Source: Treponema socranskii subsp. buccale (GTDB taxonomy: Bacteria; Spirochaetota; Spirochaetia; Treponematales; Treponemataceae). From it: a DNA stretch of 64,000 bases. The position numbers were made by a program, and so were the translations under genes. Of the stretch, positions 1 through 7,316 are shown one piece after another. Location of the stretch: NCBI RefSeq assembly GCF_024181585.1, contig NZ_CP054258.1, positions 1,922,001 through 1,986,000 on the forward strand. The letters are read 5' to 3'. How positions within the stretch are numbered: the first letter of the stretch is position 1; each line of letters begins with the position of its first letter. The notes below the pieces were generated by a model. The model was not told the origin of the DNA, ran no database searches, and saw only the letters and a list, made by a program, of their open reading frames with translations.

Positions 1-189
1 ATATCGCCCATGCAGCTGTGGCAGGGCTTTTACGTCGCGCCGACATCGGTGACCGCCCTCGCATCCGAAGAGCGCGTTCCCGGCACCGCATTTTTCCGCG
101 TGCAAACTTTCGGCGACACGAATCACTTGCACGACGGAAACGAAGCGCCTTCGGCCGCAGGGTACTTTACCGACGTATTCTACGACTGA
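1..189 (+). CDS. C-terminal fragment of an unidentified protein (5' end outside window)
   Basis: An open frame enters from the left edge in frame 1 and ends at TGA 187-189, giving 62 residues with no internal stop. The fragment contains PMQLWQGFYVAP, FFRVQTFGDTNHLHDG and a final FTDVFYD. I do not recognise the family. Codon use resembles the neighbouring genes and the frame ends 12 bp before the stop of a convergent chemoreceptor gene, so a real gene end is likely. The competing frame that starts at 18 has an arginine-rich composition typical of a shadow. Confidence 0.6.
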   Translation: MSPMQLWQGFYVAPTSVTALASEERVPGTAFFRVQTFGDTNHLHDGNEAPSAAGYFTDVFYD

Positions 190-201
190 TGCGCTTTCCG
201 C

Positions 202-1143
202 TCAACTTGCAAAGGAATCGACGGCAATGCGGTTGTCCGCACCCGCAAGCTTTTCTTTGAGGTACAGGAATATTTGCTGCAGCTGAATGATAAACGAAAT
301 ACGGTCGTTCATCTGTATTAAGCCTTGTATCTGATCATCGCTGATCGCTTTTTCTTTTTGCCGGTTCAAGCGGTCTACTTCGTTGATATTGGCAATCGTT
401 TCCGAAATGGAATCGCCGCTCTCTTTTAAGCGCCCGACAAGTGTCGACATCGATTGAAACGTTTCGCTGTTTCCCTCTTTTATGTCTTCGATAGTTTTCA
501 GCGAACCTTTTGCCGACTGCTGCAGTGTCACGAGTTTATTTGTATTTTCTTCGTTCAGGGAAACCAAACGATCGATATCGGAACGGAGGCGATTGATGGT
601 TTCGCTGATCTTTCGCGACATATCGTCCGTGCTGCTCGAAAGCTTTTTTATTTCATTCGCAATGACGCGAAAGCCTTTACCCGCTTGCCCCGCGTGAGCG
701 GCTTCGATCGAAGCGTTGAACGCGAGCAGCTGCGTATTCATGGCGATGCTTTGAATGGCAACGATAAATTTTTCTATGGAAACTATTTCAGTGTTCAGCT
801 GGGAAAATTGATTAAAAAAGGTGCGGCCGCTTTCTGCAATCTTTTGTACCTGCATCGAAATATCGCTGAACTGCTCGAGCGTCTGCTCAAGGTTTTCGAC
901 CGTCTCTTGATTCGCACCGATCATAACGTCGGCGCTTTTGCCGATAGAATCGCTTATATCCGAAAGGTTTAAAAGCGTTTCTTCCTGCTTTTGCTGCAAA
1001 ACACGTTCGTTTTCTATGACCGCGAGATTTTCCCGTTTTACCGCGTCGTCTTTTGTCGTATCGTTACAATAGTCCATCAAAATCCGCAAAAGCTCAAGAC
1101 CGCCGTCCAATACCGCATCTACCGTTATATCCTGTGTAGCCAT
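202..1143 (-). CDS. Soluble methyl-accepting chemotaxis-like protein, 313 aa
   Basis: Cytoplasmic chemoreceptor-type signal transducer. It has no membrane segment or signal peptide. The first ~60 residues are followed by a long coiled coil whose tip carries the hallmark [18 protein letters not shown] near residues 141-158 and then IANEIKKLS, which is the CheA/CheW-binding hairpin of the MCP signalling domain. The start is placed at ATG 1143 because AGGGAGG lies just upstream. An in-frame ATG at 1167 would overlap the previous gene and lacks such a site. The preceding FIST gene ends 16 bp upstream on the same strand, so the two are probably co-transcribed, with the FIST protein as sensory partner (inference). 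The call is firm; the stimulus is unknown. Confidence 0.9.
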   Translation of the reverse strand: MATQDITVDAVLDGGLELLRILMDYCNDTTKDDAVKRENLAVIENERVLQQKQEETLLNLSDISDSIGKSADVMIGANQETVENLEQTLEQFSDISMQVQKIAESGRTFFNQFSQLNTEIVSIEKFIVAIQSIAMNTQLLAFNASIEAAHAGQAGKGFRVIANEIKKLSSSTDDMSRKISETINRLRSDIDRLVSLNEENTNKLVTLQQSAKGSLKTIEDIKEGNSETFQSMSTLVGRLKESGDSISETIANINEVDRLNRQKEKAISDDQIQGLIQMNDRISFIIQLQQIFLYLKEKLAGADNRIAVDSFAS

Positions 1144-1159
1144 AAAAACCTCCCTGTAC

Positions 1160-2302
1160 TTATTCACCGATAACGATTGAAACCAATGTCTGATTCAAGT
1201 ACACTTTTCGAAACAATTCGCCGTAACTCGAAAAACCGCAGTACACGGGAAATTTCGCATTGTATATGCTCGTCATAACGGGTCCCGATTTATCTCTGGC
1301 AAAGAGCAGCGCGCGGAAAGCGCAATTGATAAACATGACAAACTGCGGATGCGGTATCGCACGGATGATTTCATCGCACGTATTTCGTGTAATTTCGGCA
1401 TAATCATCCGGCTCGAGGATATCGATAATGCTTCCGGGAAGAATTCGCCCCTGCATATTTACCGTACCGTCGGGATTGAATTTATCGAATGCGGTAATAA
1501 AAATTTCATCGCCGATCCGTCTTCCCAACGGATGATCGAAGGTCATGTCGCCGACGCCGCTTTCGGGACAGCCGACCGCCTCCGCATATTCTTTTCTCGG
1601 TGAAGAATAATTCATCGTCCGTATCAGACGGCAGGCGACATCCGCCTGCGTAACGGTTACCTGCTTTCCGTTCGGCTTGTAGATATTTTCCTTTCTGATA
1701 TCGAATTTGAGCGACGTATGAAAAAATAAAATAACCGCGCCGTCCGAAATGACGTCTCCGTTATAACTCACATAGGTTTTTTTAAATTGCAGATCGTCGC
1801 CCGCCCCGCCGCCTGCGATGATGAATTTATCGTTCGGCACGACTGCGTAAAATACGGAAAGCAGCGCTTCTTCCGCCTGACAGATGCCGTTTACAAAAGC
1901 GAGCGCAAAAGCGTGCATATGACAAGCGGGATCGTTCGCGTCGATGCCGCATCTGTTCATCGCGGACAAAATTTTCTTTTTGTGGATAATCGGAAATTTA
2001 TTTACGGCGTCGAGCAATACCCCTGAAAAACGTATTTCGGGACCGCTGACGGCAGTCAGCACGATAGAATGATTCGTAAATCCTTTCATGGATATCTCAC
2101 CGCACGTCGTCGTCCCGATAACCTCAGCATCGGGAAAACGCGCCTTTATCTCGGCGGAGAGAGCGGAAAAATCATAGATCGAGCTCGCAAAAAAAATCAC
2201 CGCGCTGTATGCCGAAAACGGAGCTTGCAGCGCTCGACACAGACTGTTTACAACTTCGTGTATATCGCCTGTAATCGCTGTACTTACTACCTCTTGTTTC
2301 AT
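1160..2302 (-). CDS. FIST domain sensory protein, 380 aa
   Basis: Predicted FIST N plus FIST C protein, a small-ligand sensory module usually found beside or fused to signal-transduction proteins. The N-terminal half has the alternating beta pattern with FFASSIYDF and EVIGTTTCGEIS; the middle has AGGGAGDDLQFKKTYV; the C-terminal half has CRALLFARDKSG and FPVYCGFSSYGEL, all typical of FIST. There is no signal peptide, so it is cytoplasmic. A GGATGG Shine-Dalgarno lies about 10 nt before ATG 2302, and a -10-like TATAGT is seen on the minus strand at 2344-2349. It lies 16 bp upstream of the soluble chemoreceptor. The ligand cannot be inferred. Confidence 0.85.
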   Translation of the reverse strand: MKQEVVSTAITGDIHEVVNSLCRALQAPFSAYSAVIFFASSIYDFSALSAEIKARFPDAEVIGTTTCGEISMKGFTNHSIVLTAVSGPEIRFSGVLLDAVNKFPIIHKKKILSAMNRCGIDANDPACHMHAFALAFVNGICQAEEALLSVFYAVVPNDKFIIAGGGAGDDLQFKKTYVSYNGDVISDGAVILFFHTSLKFDIRKENIYKPNGKQVTVTQADVACRLIRTMNYSSPRKEYAEAVGCPESGVGDMTFDHPLGRRIGDEIFITAFDKFNPDGTVNMQGRILPGSIIDILEPDDYAEITRNTCDEIIRAIPHPQFVMFINCAFRALLFARDKSGPVMTSIYNAKFPVYCGFSSYGELFRKVYLNQTLVSIVIGE

Positions 2303-2389
2303 ACTGCACCATCCTGTTGTTTGGTCTGGGAATTACCCTGCTTACTATAATAACCCCATAATCGAAAAACCGCAATGCAAAAAAACACT

Positions 2390-2459
2390 ATCGGGAAAAT
2401 ACACAAAATCAAAGAAATTGTCGAAAATACCGCATTAATGCGCAAAAGCGCACACGTAT
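2390..2459 (-). repeat. Decayed copy of the four-hairpin repeat, 3' of yigZ
   Basis: On the minus strand directly after the yigZ stop there is ACGTGTGCGC, TTTT and GCGCA, matching hairpin 2 of the repeat family described at 39.8-40.2 kb. It is followed by a degenerate AT-rich third hairpin. Hairpins 1 and 4 are missing. The match to the spacing and to the ACGTGTGCGC motif is visible, but the rest is too worn for certainty. Confidence 0.45.
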
Positions 2460-3062
2460 TCACCCGTGCAGCAAAACCGTGCCTCCGCTCGCATCGCGGA
2501 GCGCATCGGAAAATTTTTGCAATTCCCCGCTTTCGATTTCTCCGCTTACGCTTACCGCCGATTCGAAGCGTTCTGCAATATCGAAAAGACGAAATTCTTT
2601 CATAATGTGCCGAAGCTTTTCATAGGCGGCATACGAAGCGGTAAAAGAAAAACGCGTTTTTTCGATAAGCTCCGAAAAGGCACCAAGCCTTTCCGCTTCT
2701 TCAATAACCGCCTTTGCGGCGTCTCCGTACACTTTAACAAGACCGCCCGTACCGAGGAGCGTTCCGCCGAAATAACGCGTAACGGTCAAAAGCGCATTCG
2801 TACACTTCCTTCCGCACAGCACGTCGAGCACCGGACGCGCAGCCGTCCCCGAAGGCTCTCCGTCGTCGCTCATGCCGCGTATTTCGGCCGAAGGACCCGT
2901 GACAAAAGCGTGGACGACGTGAGAAGCATCGGAATACTTCGCTTTTTGCGATTTTAACAATTCCCGCGCTTCGCTCTGCGACGCGCAGGGCAAAAGCTCT
3001 GCAATAAAGCGCGAATGCTTTACGAGCGTTTCAAAAACCGCATAGCCTGTAAGCGCATCCAA
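2460..3062 (-). CDS. yigZ: YigZ/IMPACT family protein, 200 aa
   Basis: UPF0029/IMPACT family. The N-terminal domain contains the signature AEIRGMSDDGEPSGTAARPVLD and then VTRYFGGTLLGTGGLVKVYGDA, the strongly conserved core of YigZ proteins, followed by the smaller ferredoxin-like C-terminal domain. In other bacteria the family is linked to translation or stress but its biochemical role is poorly defined. The start is TTG 3062, supported by GGAGAA about 10 nt upstream. It lies 15 bp after the topoisomerase gene on the same strand and probably shares its transcript. A decayed hairpin repeat begins right after the stop. Confidence 0.9.
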   Translation of the reverse strand: MDALTGYAVFETLVKHSRFIAELLPCASQSEARELLKSQKAKYSDASHVVHAFVTGPSAEIRGMSDDGEPSGTAARPVLDVLCGRKCTNALLTVTRYFGGTLLGTGGLVKVYGDAAKAVIEEAERLGAFSELIEKTRFSFTASYAAYEKLRHIMKEFRLFDIAERFESAVSVSGEIESGELQKFSDALRDASGGTVLLHG

Positions 3063-3077
3063 AAAACTTTTCTCCGC

Positions 3078-5000
3078 TTAAGCTTCTTTCGGAGGCTCGA
3101 CGTCGACAGATTCGACTTCTTTCGGAGCTGCTCTCGTACCCTGCGCTTTCAATCCCTTTTCGGGGAATGCGGACGCTTTAAAACTTTCGTCGAGTTTTTT
3201 TAACCGCGCTTTTTTCACGTAATGCAGCGTAAACGTAAAATTTTTCCGCGTATCGACGTGGAGCACTTCTTTGCCGTCGGGCGCAAAAAAATAGTCGCGG
3301 TTCATGATATAACCTTCGACGCGGCATCGTTTAACAAAAACGTATTTCGTTTCGGGGTCGCGGTAGATGACCGTAAAGAGCACTTTCGAAAGACTTTCTT
3401 TGTCCGCAAGCCCGCACCAAAACATGCCCGGCCCGACGAAAACTTTTTGCGGAGAATCGGTTACGCTGAATATGCCGCTCCGCCTGACAAAGAGCACCCT
3501 GTCGTAGGGCGTAATTTTAAGCACTTCGACACCGCCCGAAACGCCCGTTCCGAGATAGCCCGACGTACCGTCGTATTTGAGCGGAATGTCGCGCTTGACG
3601 ATTTCTTTGACGTCGACTTTTTCGATGTCCGCGATCGTCGTGAGACGCTGCGTCTTTTCCGCATCGAGCTTTGCAAGTAAACCGTCGAGCCACGTGATCG
3701 CATAGGCGGCAAGGTGCTTTAAAAGCTTGTCGATTTCTTTGATGCGATTTTTTGCGGCTTCCACTTCCTGGCGGTTTTTGTTGATATCGTAAAGCGAAAT
3801 ACGGCGGATCGGAATCTTCAGCAAGTGATCGACATCGTCGTCGGTTATGGGACGCAGGAGCTCTTTTTTAAACGGCACAAAACCTTTTTTTACCGCAGCG
3901 ACGACCGTTTCCTGCGTTTTCATCTGTTCGATATTTTTATAGATGCGTTCTTCGATAAAGATGCGCTCAAGCGTCCGCAAATGCAGCTTTTCGAATTGTT
4001 CGGCACGCTCGACGGTGAGTTCGTCTTTCAGCACGCCGATGAGCTGCTTTGCGTGAAATTTAATAACGTCGGTTACGGTAATCTGTACCGGCATATTGTC
4101 GCGGATGACGAGCAGGTTGCAGTATATCGTCTGTTCGCATTCGGTATACGCGTAAAGCGCATCGACGACATCGGCGGCATACACGCCGCGCGGAAGCTTT
4201 ATTTCGATATTGACGGTTTCCGCCGTGTAATCGTTGATCGACGCGATGCGCACTTTATTGTTCTTTGCCGCTTTTTCGATCGAGTCCATGAGCGACTCGG
4301 TAGTCGAACCGAAGGGCAGTTCGGTAATCGTAATCTTTTTTTCGTCGCTTAAATCCATCTTCGCTCTTGTAACGATTTTCCCCAAGCCGTCCTGATAGTC
4401 CGATACGTCGATGAGACCGCCCGTTTGAAAGTCGGGATAGAGCGTAAACTTTTCGCCGCGCAGACATTTTTTTTCGGCTTCGATGACTTCGCGGATATTG
4501 TGAGGAAGGATTTTCGTACTCATGCCGACGGCGATCCCTTCCGCGCCCAAAATCAGCACGAGAGGCAGCTTTGCACGGAACATAACGGGCTCTTTATTGC
4601 GCCCGTCGTAGCTCGGAACGTAATCGGTGATTTTCGGATTGTAGAGGATATCGCGTGCAATGGGACGCAGACGGCATTCGATATAACGCGCCGCGGAAGC
4701 AGAGTCTCCTGTGTAGAGGTTTCCGAAGTTTCCCTGCCGGTCGACGAGCAAATCCTTATTGGCAAGAACGACGAGCGCCGAATAAATGGACGCATCCCCG
4801 TGCGGGTGATATTTCATGCACTGACCGACGACGTTTGCGACTTTGTGAAATTTGCCGTCGTCCGCTTCGAGAAGCGTGTGGAGGATTCTCCGCTGTACCG
4901 GTTTCAGTCCGTCGACGAGTTCGGGGATAGCACGATCTCGGATAACGTAGCTCGCGTATTGAATAAAATTGCTGTCGAAAAGATTTTTTACGTATGCCAT
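3078..5000 (-). CDS. parC: DNA topoisomerase IV / gyrase A-type subunit, 640 aa
   Basis: Type IIA topoisomerase cleavage-religation subunit. It opens with the typical YASYVIRDRAIPELVDGLKPVQRRIL, then KYHPHGDASIY and AARYIECRL, with catalytic tyrosine at about residue 106. The chain is 640 residues, shorter than a full GyrA or ParC, and I do not see a complete C-terminal beta-pinwheel, although a reduced one may occupy residues ~470-600. Spirochaetes carry such short second A subunits beside a normal GyrA, so ParC is preferred to GyrA, with moderate certainty. ATG 5000 has no Shine-Dalgarno, and a TATACT box sits only 8 nt upstream, implying a nearly leaderless mRNA. No gyrB/parE partner is adjacent. 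Confidence 0.85.
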   Translation of the reverse strand: MAYVKNLFDSNFIQYASYVIRDRAIPELVDGLKPVQRRILHTLLEADDGKFHKVANVVGQCMKYHPHGDASIYSALVVLANKDLLVDRQGNFGNLYTGDSASAARYIECRLRPIARDILYNPKITDYVPSYDGRNKEPVMFRAKLPLVLILGAEGIAVGMSTKILPHNIREVIEAEKKCLRGEKFTLYPDFQTGGLIDVSDYQDGLGKIVTRAKMDLSDEKKITITELPFGSTTESLMDSIEKAAKNNKVRIASINDYTAETVNIEIKLPRGVYAADVVDALYAYTECEQTIYCNLLVIRDNMPVQITVTDVIKFHAKQLIGVLKDELTVERAEQFEKLHLRTLERIFIEERIYKNIEQMKTQETVVAAVKKGFVPFKKELLRPITDDDVDHLLKIPIRRISLYDINKNRQEVEAAKNRIKEIDKLLKHLAAYAITWLDGLLAKLDAEKTQRLTTIADIEKVDVKEIVKRDIPLKYDGTSGYLGTGVSGGVEVLKITPYDRVLFVRRSGIFSVTDSPQKVFVGPGMFWCGLADKESLSKVLFTVIYRDPETKYVFVKRCRVEGYIMNRDYFFAPDGKEVLHVDTRKNFTFTLHYVKKARLKKLDESFKASAFPEKGLKAQGTRAAPKEVESVDVEPPKEA

Positions 5001-5008
5001 ATCGTTTC

Positions 5009-5037
5009 AGTATACAGCAAATGCGGACTTCTGTCTT
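5009..5037 (-). promoter_or_regulatory. Promoter of the topoisomerase gene, nearly leaderless
   Basis: On the minus strand AAGACA (5032-5037), a 17-bp spacer and TATACT (5009-5014) form a sigma-70-type promoter. The -10 box ends 8 nt before ATG 5000, so the transcript would begin about 2 nt ahead of the start codon. Confidence 0.6.
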
Positions 5038-5185
5038 GCGACGCGATACGGAATGAGCTATTTCGTATGTAAATAAATCCATATAAGATAAAGAAATACG
5101 AGTAGTAGAAAAAAAATTTTCTCCCACAAGAAAATGAAAAGCTGTGATAAAATTCTAATAAACAGCAATGAAAGGGGGAAAAGGA

Positions 5186-5228
5186 GGGCGTTTTTCCCGA
5201 AAGAATCAAATAGCTGAGAAAAACGCCC
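5186..5228 (+). promoter_or_regulatory. Hairpin upstream of the transposase start
   Basis: A perfect 11-bp inverted repeat with a 21-nt loop, ending 12 bp before ATG 5241. On the plus strand it is preceded by a purine-rich AAAAGGAGG, and it is followed by an A-run rather than a T-run, so it could act on translation rather than as a plus-strand terminator. This is typical of hairpins that shield IS transposase genes from external transcripts (inference). Confidence 0.5.
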
Positions 5229-5240
5229 CCAAAAAACACT

Positions 5241-6701
5241 ATGGCAATTATAGCACAAAAACCATTGTTCGGGTGGGAACAGTACGGAAATTTTGACGGA
5301 TTGCGTCGGCTGGAAATCCTGTTGCCGGTACTAAAAGATGAACCGTTTATGAAAGTCCTGGAAGCAGCACGCGGACATGGACGGGATGATTATCCGGTGA
5401 GGGCAGTCTGGAATTCAATTATTGCAGGAATTGTTTTCGAACATGAAACGATAGAAAGCCTGCGTCGTGAACTAAAGCGGAACCCTGCCCTGTGCGACAT
5501 CTGCGGCTTTGCAGTACTCAAAGGAGAAGGGTGCATACCGAAAGCGGGAGTTTACAGCCGCTTCATAGAGAATATCTTGAAACATATAGATTTGCTGAAA
5601 GAAGTGTTTATACATCTGAGGGAAGAATGCTACGCGGTGTTGCCGGATTTCGGAAAATATCTTGGAATAGACGGAAAAGCGATTCGAAGCTTTGCAAAAG
5701 GAAAATCAGACAAATACACAAAGGATGGAAGTAATGACCGCAGGGGCGACAGCGATGCCAACTGGGGAAATCACAGCCACTACAATAAACTGAAAGCAAT
5801 CGTAAAAACATGGTTCGGCTATACCGTTCCTTAAAAAACGACATGCGAGGAAATTTCAATTTCCGAGAATGCCGTTTTCGTGCGCTTTTTGTGCACTGTT
5901 GATAAACGAGTTTTCGAAGAAAACTCGAAGTTAAAAGATGCCGCGCTTATTTAGCGGCGGCTTTTAAACCTTCATCTGATTGCCGACACGCAGTATGAAC
6001 TGCCGGTATGGTTTGAACTTACGAAGGCATCAGAAAGCGAAATAGTAAAAGCCCACGAAATGATTGATACAATCGGGCAAGATACGCCTGAAATCCTTAC
6101 GAGATGCGAGTATTTTACGGGTGACAGGGGGTATGATGACAGCTCCTTGATTAAGAAGTTTGAGAAACATGAAATAGCTGCGGTAATTGATATACGGAAC
6201 TGCTGGCAAACTCCGCCGGAAACGACACGAGCGCTTGAGGCGGATATGCGTATAACACATACATTCGACGGAAAGGTGTTCTGTTCCTGCGGGCATGATG
6301 GAAAGGAAAAAAAGATGGTGTGCCGCGGATATGAAAAGGGCAGGAAAGCAATTAAATACGGCTGTCCTGCAAAATATTACGGGATAACCTGTGGGGACAG
6401 CAAGAGCTGTTCTATTCCGAAGGAAATCAGGATTCCTCTTGCAACGGACAGGAGAATTTTCACAGCGGTACCTCGTGACAGCCTCAAATGGAAAAAGATG
6501 TATGCTATGAGGAGTGCTTTGGAACGCGTAAACAGCCGTCTGGATACTATGTTCGGCTTTGAAAGGCACACTATCCGTGGTCAGAAGAAAATGACGTTCA
6601 GACTGACGCTTGCGTATATCCTAATGATTGCCTTTGCATTAGCCATGTATAAAGCAAAGGAGAAAGATAAAATCAGGTCTTTTTTGTCTGCTACCGGATA
6701 A
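5241..6701 (+). pseudogene. DDE transposase interrupted by a 144-bp repeat element
   Basis: Two in-frame pieces, 5241-5828 and 5973-6701, join exactly to a 438-residue transposase. The junction would read WFGYTV then HLIADTQYELPVWFEL. The N-terminal piece has a DUF772-like region (YPVRAVWNSIIAGIVFEHE) and the [11 protein letters not shown] first catalytic-Asp region. The C-terminal piece has YFTGDRGYDDSSL (second Asp region), a CSCGHDG...CRGYEKG...CPAKYYG cysteine cluster and ALERVNSRLDTMFGFERH (catalytic Glu region). The insert brings an immediate TAA, so only a 197-residue fragment and an internally started 213-residue fragment can be made. Removing the insert restores the frame without any other lesion, so the event appears recent. 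Confidence 0.85.
5829..5972 (-). repeat. Four-hairpin repeat copy E1, inserted in the transposase gene
   Basis: 144 bp bounded by CCTTAAAA on the left and TTTTAAACCTT on the right, the same boundaries as the tandem units at 39.8-40.25 kb. On the minus strand, the proposed sense strand, it carries in order: hairpin 4 (TTAAAAG/CTTTTAA with GC-rich inner stem), hairpin 1 (CGAGTTTTC TTC GAAAACTCG), hairpin 2 (GTGCAC/GCGCAC) and hairpin 3 (AAAACGGCAT/ATGTCGTTTT around GGAAAT TGAA ATTTCC). The flanks allow either no target duplication or a 2-bp TT. It encodes no protein of its own. Confidence 0.8.
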
Positions 6702-6738
6702 ATATGCGACAAACGAAAAAGCTCATTATACCGCCGCG

Positions 6739-6767
6739 TTGCAATATGCGCGAAAACGGATTATAAT
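6739..6767 (+). promoter_or_regulatory. Strong promoter for the TTCG-repeat ORF
   Basis: TTGCAA (6739-6744), a 17-bp spacer and a perfect TATAAT (6762-6767). It lies just outside the IS right end and points at the ORF beginning at 6819. Confidence 0.75.
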
Positions 6768-6818
6768 ACCTATAGCGGACAACCTGATCAATCCGATTGC
6801 CTAGGACGAGAGGGAGCC

Positions 6819-7004
6819 ATGAACGCCGACGCCGGCACAACGTATATACCTGTAACGCAAAACTACGATCCGGTACTTGACAAAGCCGCCGAATTGTGCA
6901 TCATCGTTCGTTCGTTCGTTCGTTCGTTCGTTCGTTCGTTCGTTCGTTCGTTCGTTCGTTCGCAGCGTAAACCCTACCCGCCCGTCCCCGAAACGCTTAC
7001 ATAA
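6819..7004 (+). CDS. Small ORF carrying a 14-unit TTCG microsatellite, 61 aa
   Basis: ATG 6819 is preceded by GAGGGA at proper spacing and by a consensus promoter; an intrinsic terminator follows the stop, so this is a complete transcription unit. The first 27 codons begin MNADAGTTYIPVTQNYDP. Codons 30-50 run through 14 copies of TTCG (6907-6962), read as a VRSF repeat, and the frame then ends QRKPYPPVPETLT. Gain or loss of one unit shifts the frame: one alternative stops almost at once (AA-stop), the other runs through the terminator to 7191. I do not recognise the protein; it may be a small phase-variable gene or the stub of a lost one. The mirror ORF on the minus strand is rejected because it lacks signals. 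Confidence 0.5.
   Translation: MNADAGTTYIPVTQNYDPVLDKAAELCIIVRSFVRSFVRSFVRSFVRSQRKPYPPVPETLT
6906..6962 (+). repeat. TTCG tetranucleotide microsatellite, 14 units
   Basis: Fifty-six bases of uninterrupted TTCG (14 copies, 6907-6962, preceded by G) inside the ORF at 6819. The length is not divisible by three, so copy-number change alters the downstream reading frame. Confidence 0.95.
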
Positions 7005-7043
7005 TACGCTCTCCGCATACAGCATTTTCTCACCGCATACCGC

Positions 7044-7077
7044 ACGCACGGGACAAAGTCTCCGTGCGTTTTTTATT
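7044..7077 (+). terminator. Intrinsic terminator of the TTCG-repeat unit
   Basis: ACGCACGG (7044-7051) pairs with CCGTGCGT (7062-7069), with GAC/GTC pairing inside, followed by a TTTTTT run. Strong rho-independent signal. Confidence 0.85.
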
Positions 7078-7090
7078 TTCTCATCCAAAA

Positions 7091-7304
7091 GGAGGTACGA
7101 TAAAAAATGTCGTCTGAAATATCGCCGACACTTTTTATTTCGAGTTTGCTTGGATGTTTGCAGAAGACGTGTATACGTGTCGTTTCGATAAAAATCGCAT
7201 GAATACGATACGCTTTATTTTGCAAACTCGACTATTGAACGTGTGCGCATACGCGCACGGCTAAAAACTTTTTCGGAAATTGATATTTCCTGCAAAAGTT
7301 TTTA
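7091..7304 (+). repeat. Four-hairpin repeat copy E2, leader of the LRR lipoprotein gene
   Basis: Begins GGAGGTACGATAAAAA, then hairpin 4 (around TCTGAAATATCGCC, 7101-7137), hairpin 1 with arms CGAGTTTGC (7141-7149) and GCAAACTCG (7222-7230), hairpin 2 GTGCGC ATAC GCGCAC (7243-7258), and hairpin 3 AAAAACTTTT/AAAAGTTTTT (7263-7303) with inner GGAAAT TGAT ATTTCC. It closely resembles copy E7 at 43967-44267. It ends directly at the ribosome binding site of the next gene. Confidence 0.8.
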
Positions 7305-7316
7305 TGGGAGTCATCT

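Larger units (their letters stand above)
5052..6727 (+). mobile_element. Insertion sequence with interrupted DDE transposase
   Basis: Element of about 1.68 kb including a 144-bp insert. The left end (5052-5070) reads AATGAGCTATTTCGTATGT; the right end, read inward on the minus strand from 6727, begins AATGAGCTTTTTCGTTTGT. The two are inverted repeats differing at two positions. I see no clear target duplication. An 11-bp hairpin (GGGCGTTTTTC 5186-5196, GAAAAACGCCC 5218-5228) lies in the leader just before the transposase start and could limit readthrough expression. The transposase resembles IS1182/IS5-like DDE enzymes, but I cannot assign a family firmly. Confidence 0.8.

Noticed and set aside
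6900-6965. TTCG tract and the 145-bp arrays considered as CRISPR arrays
   Set aside because: The TTCG tract is an uninterrupted microsatellite and the 145-bp units abut without unique spacers; no cas genes are present.
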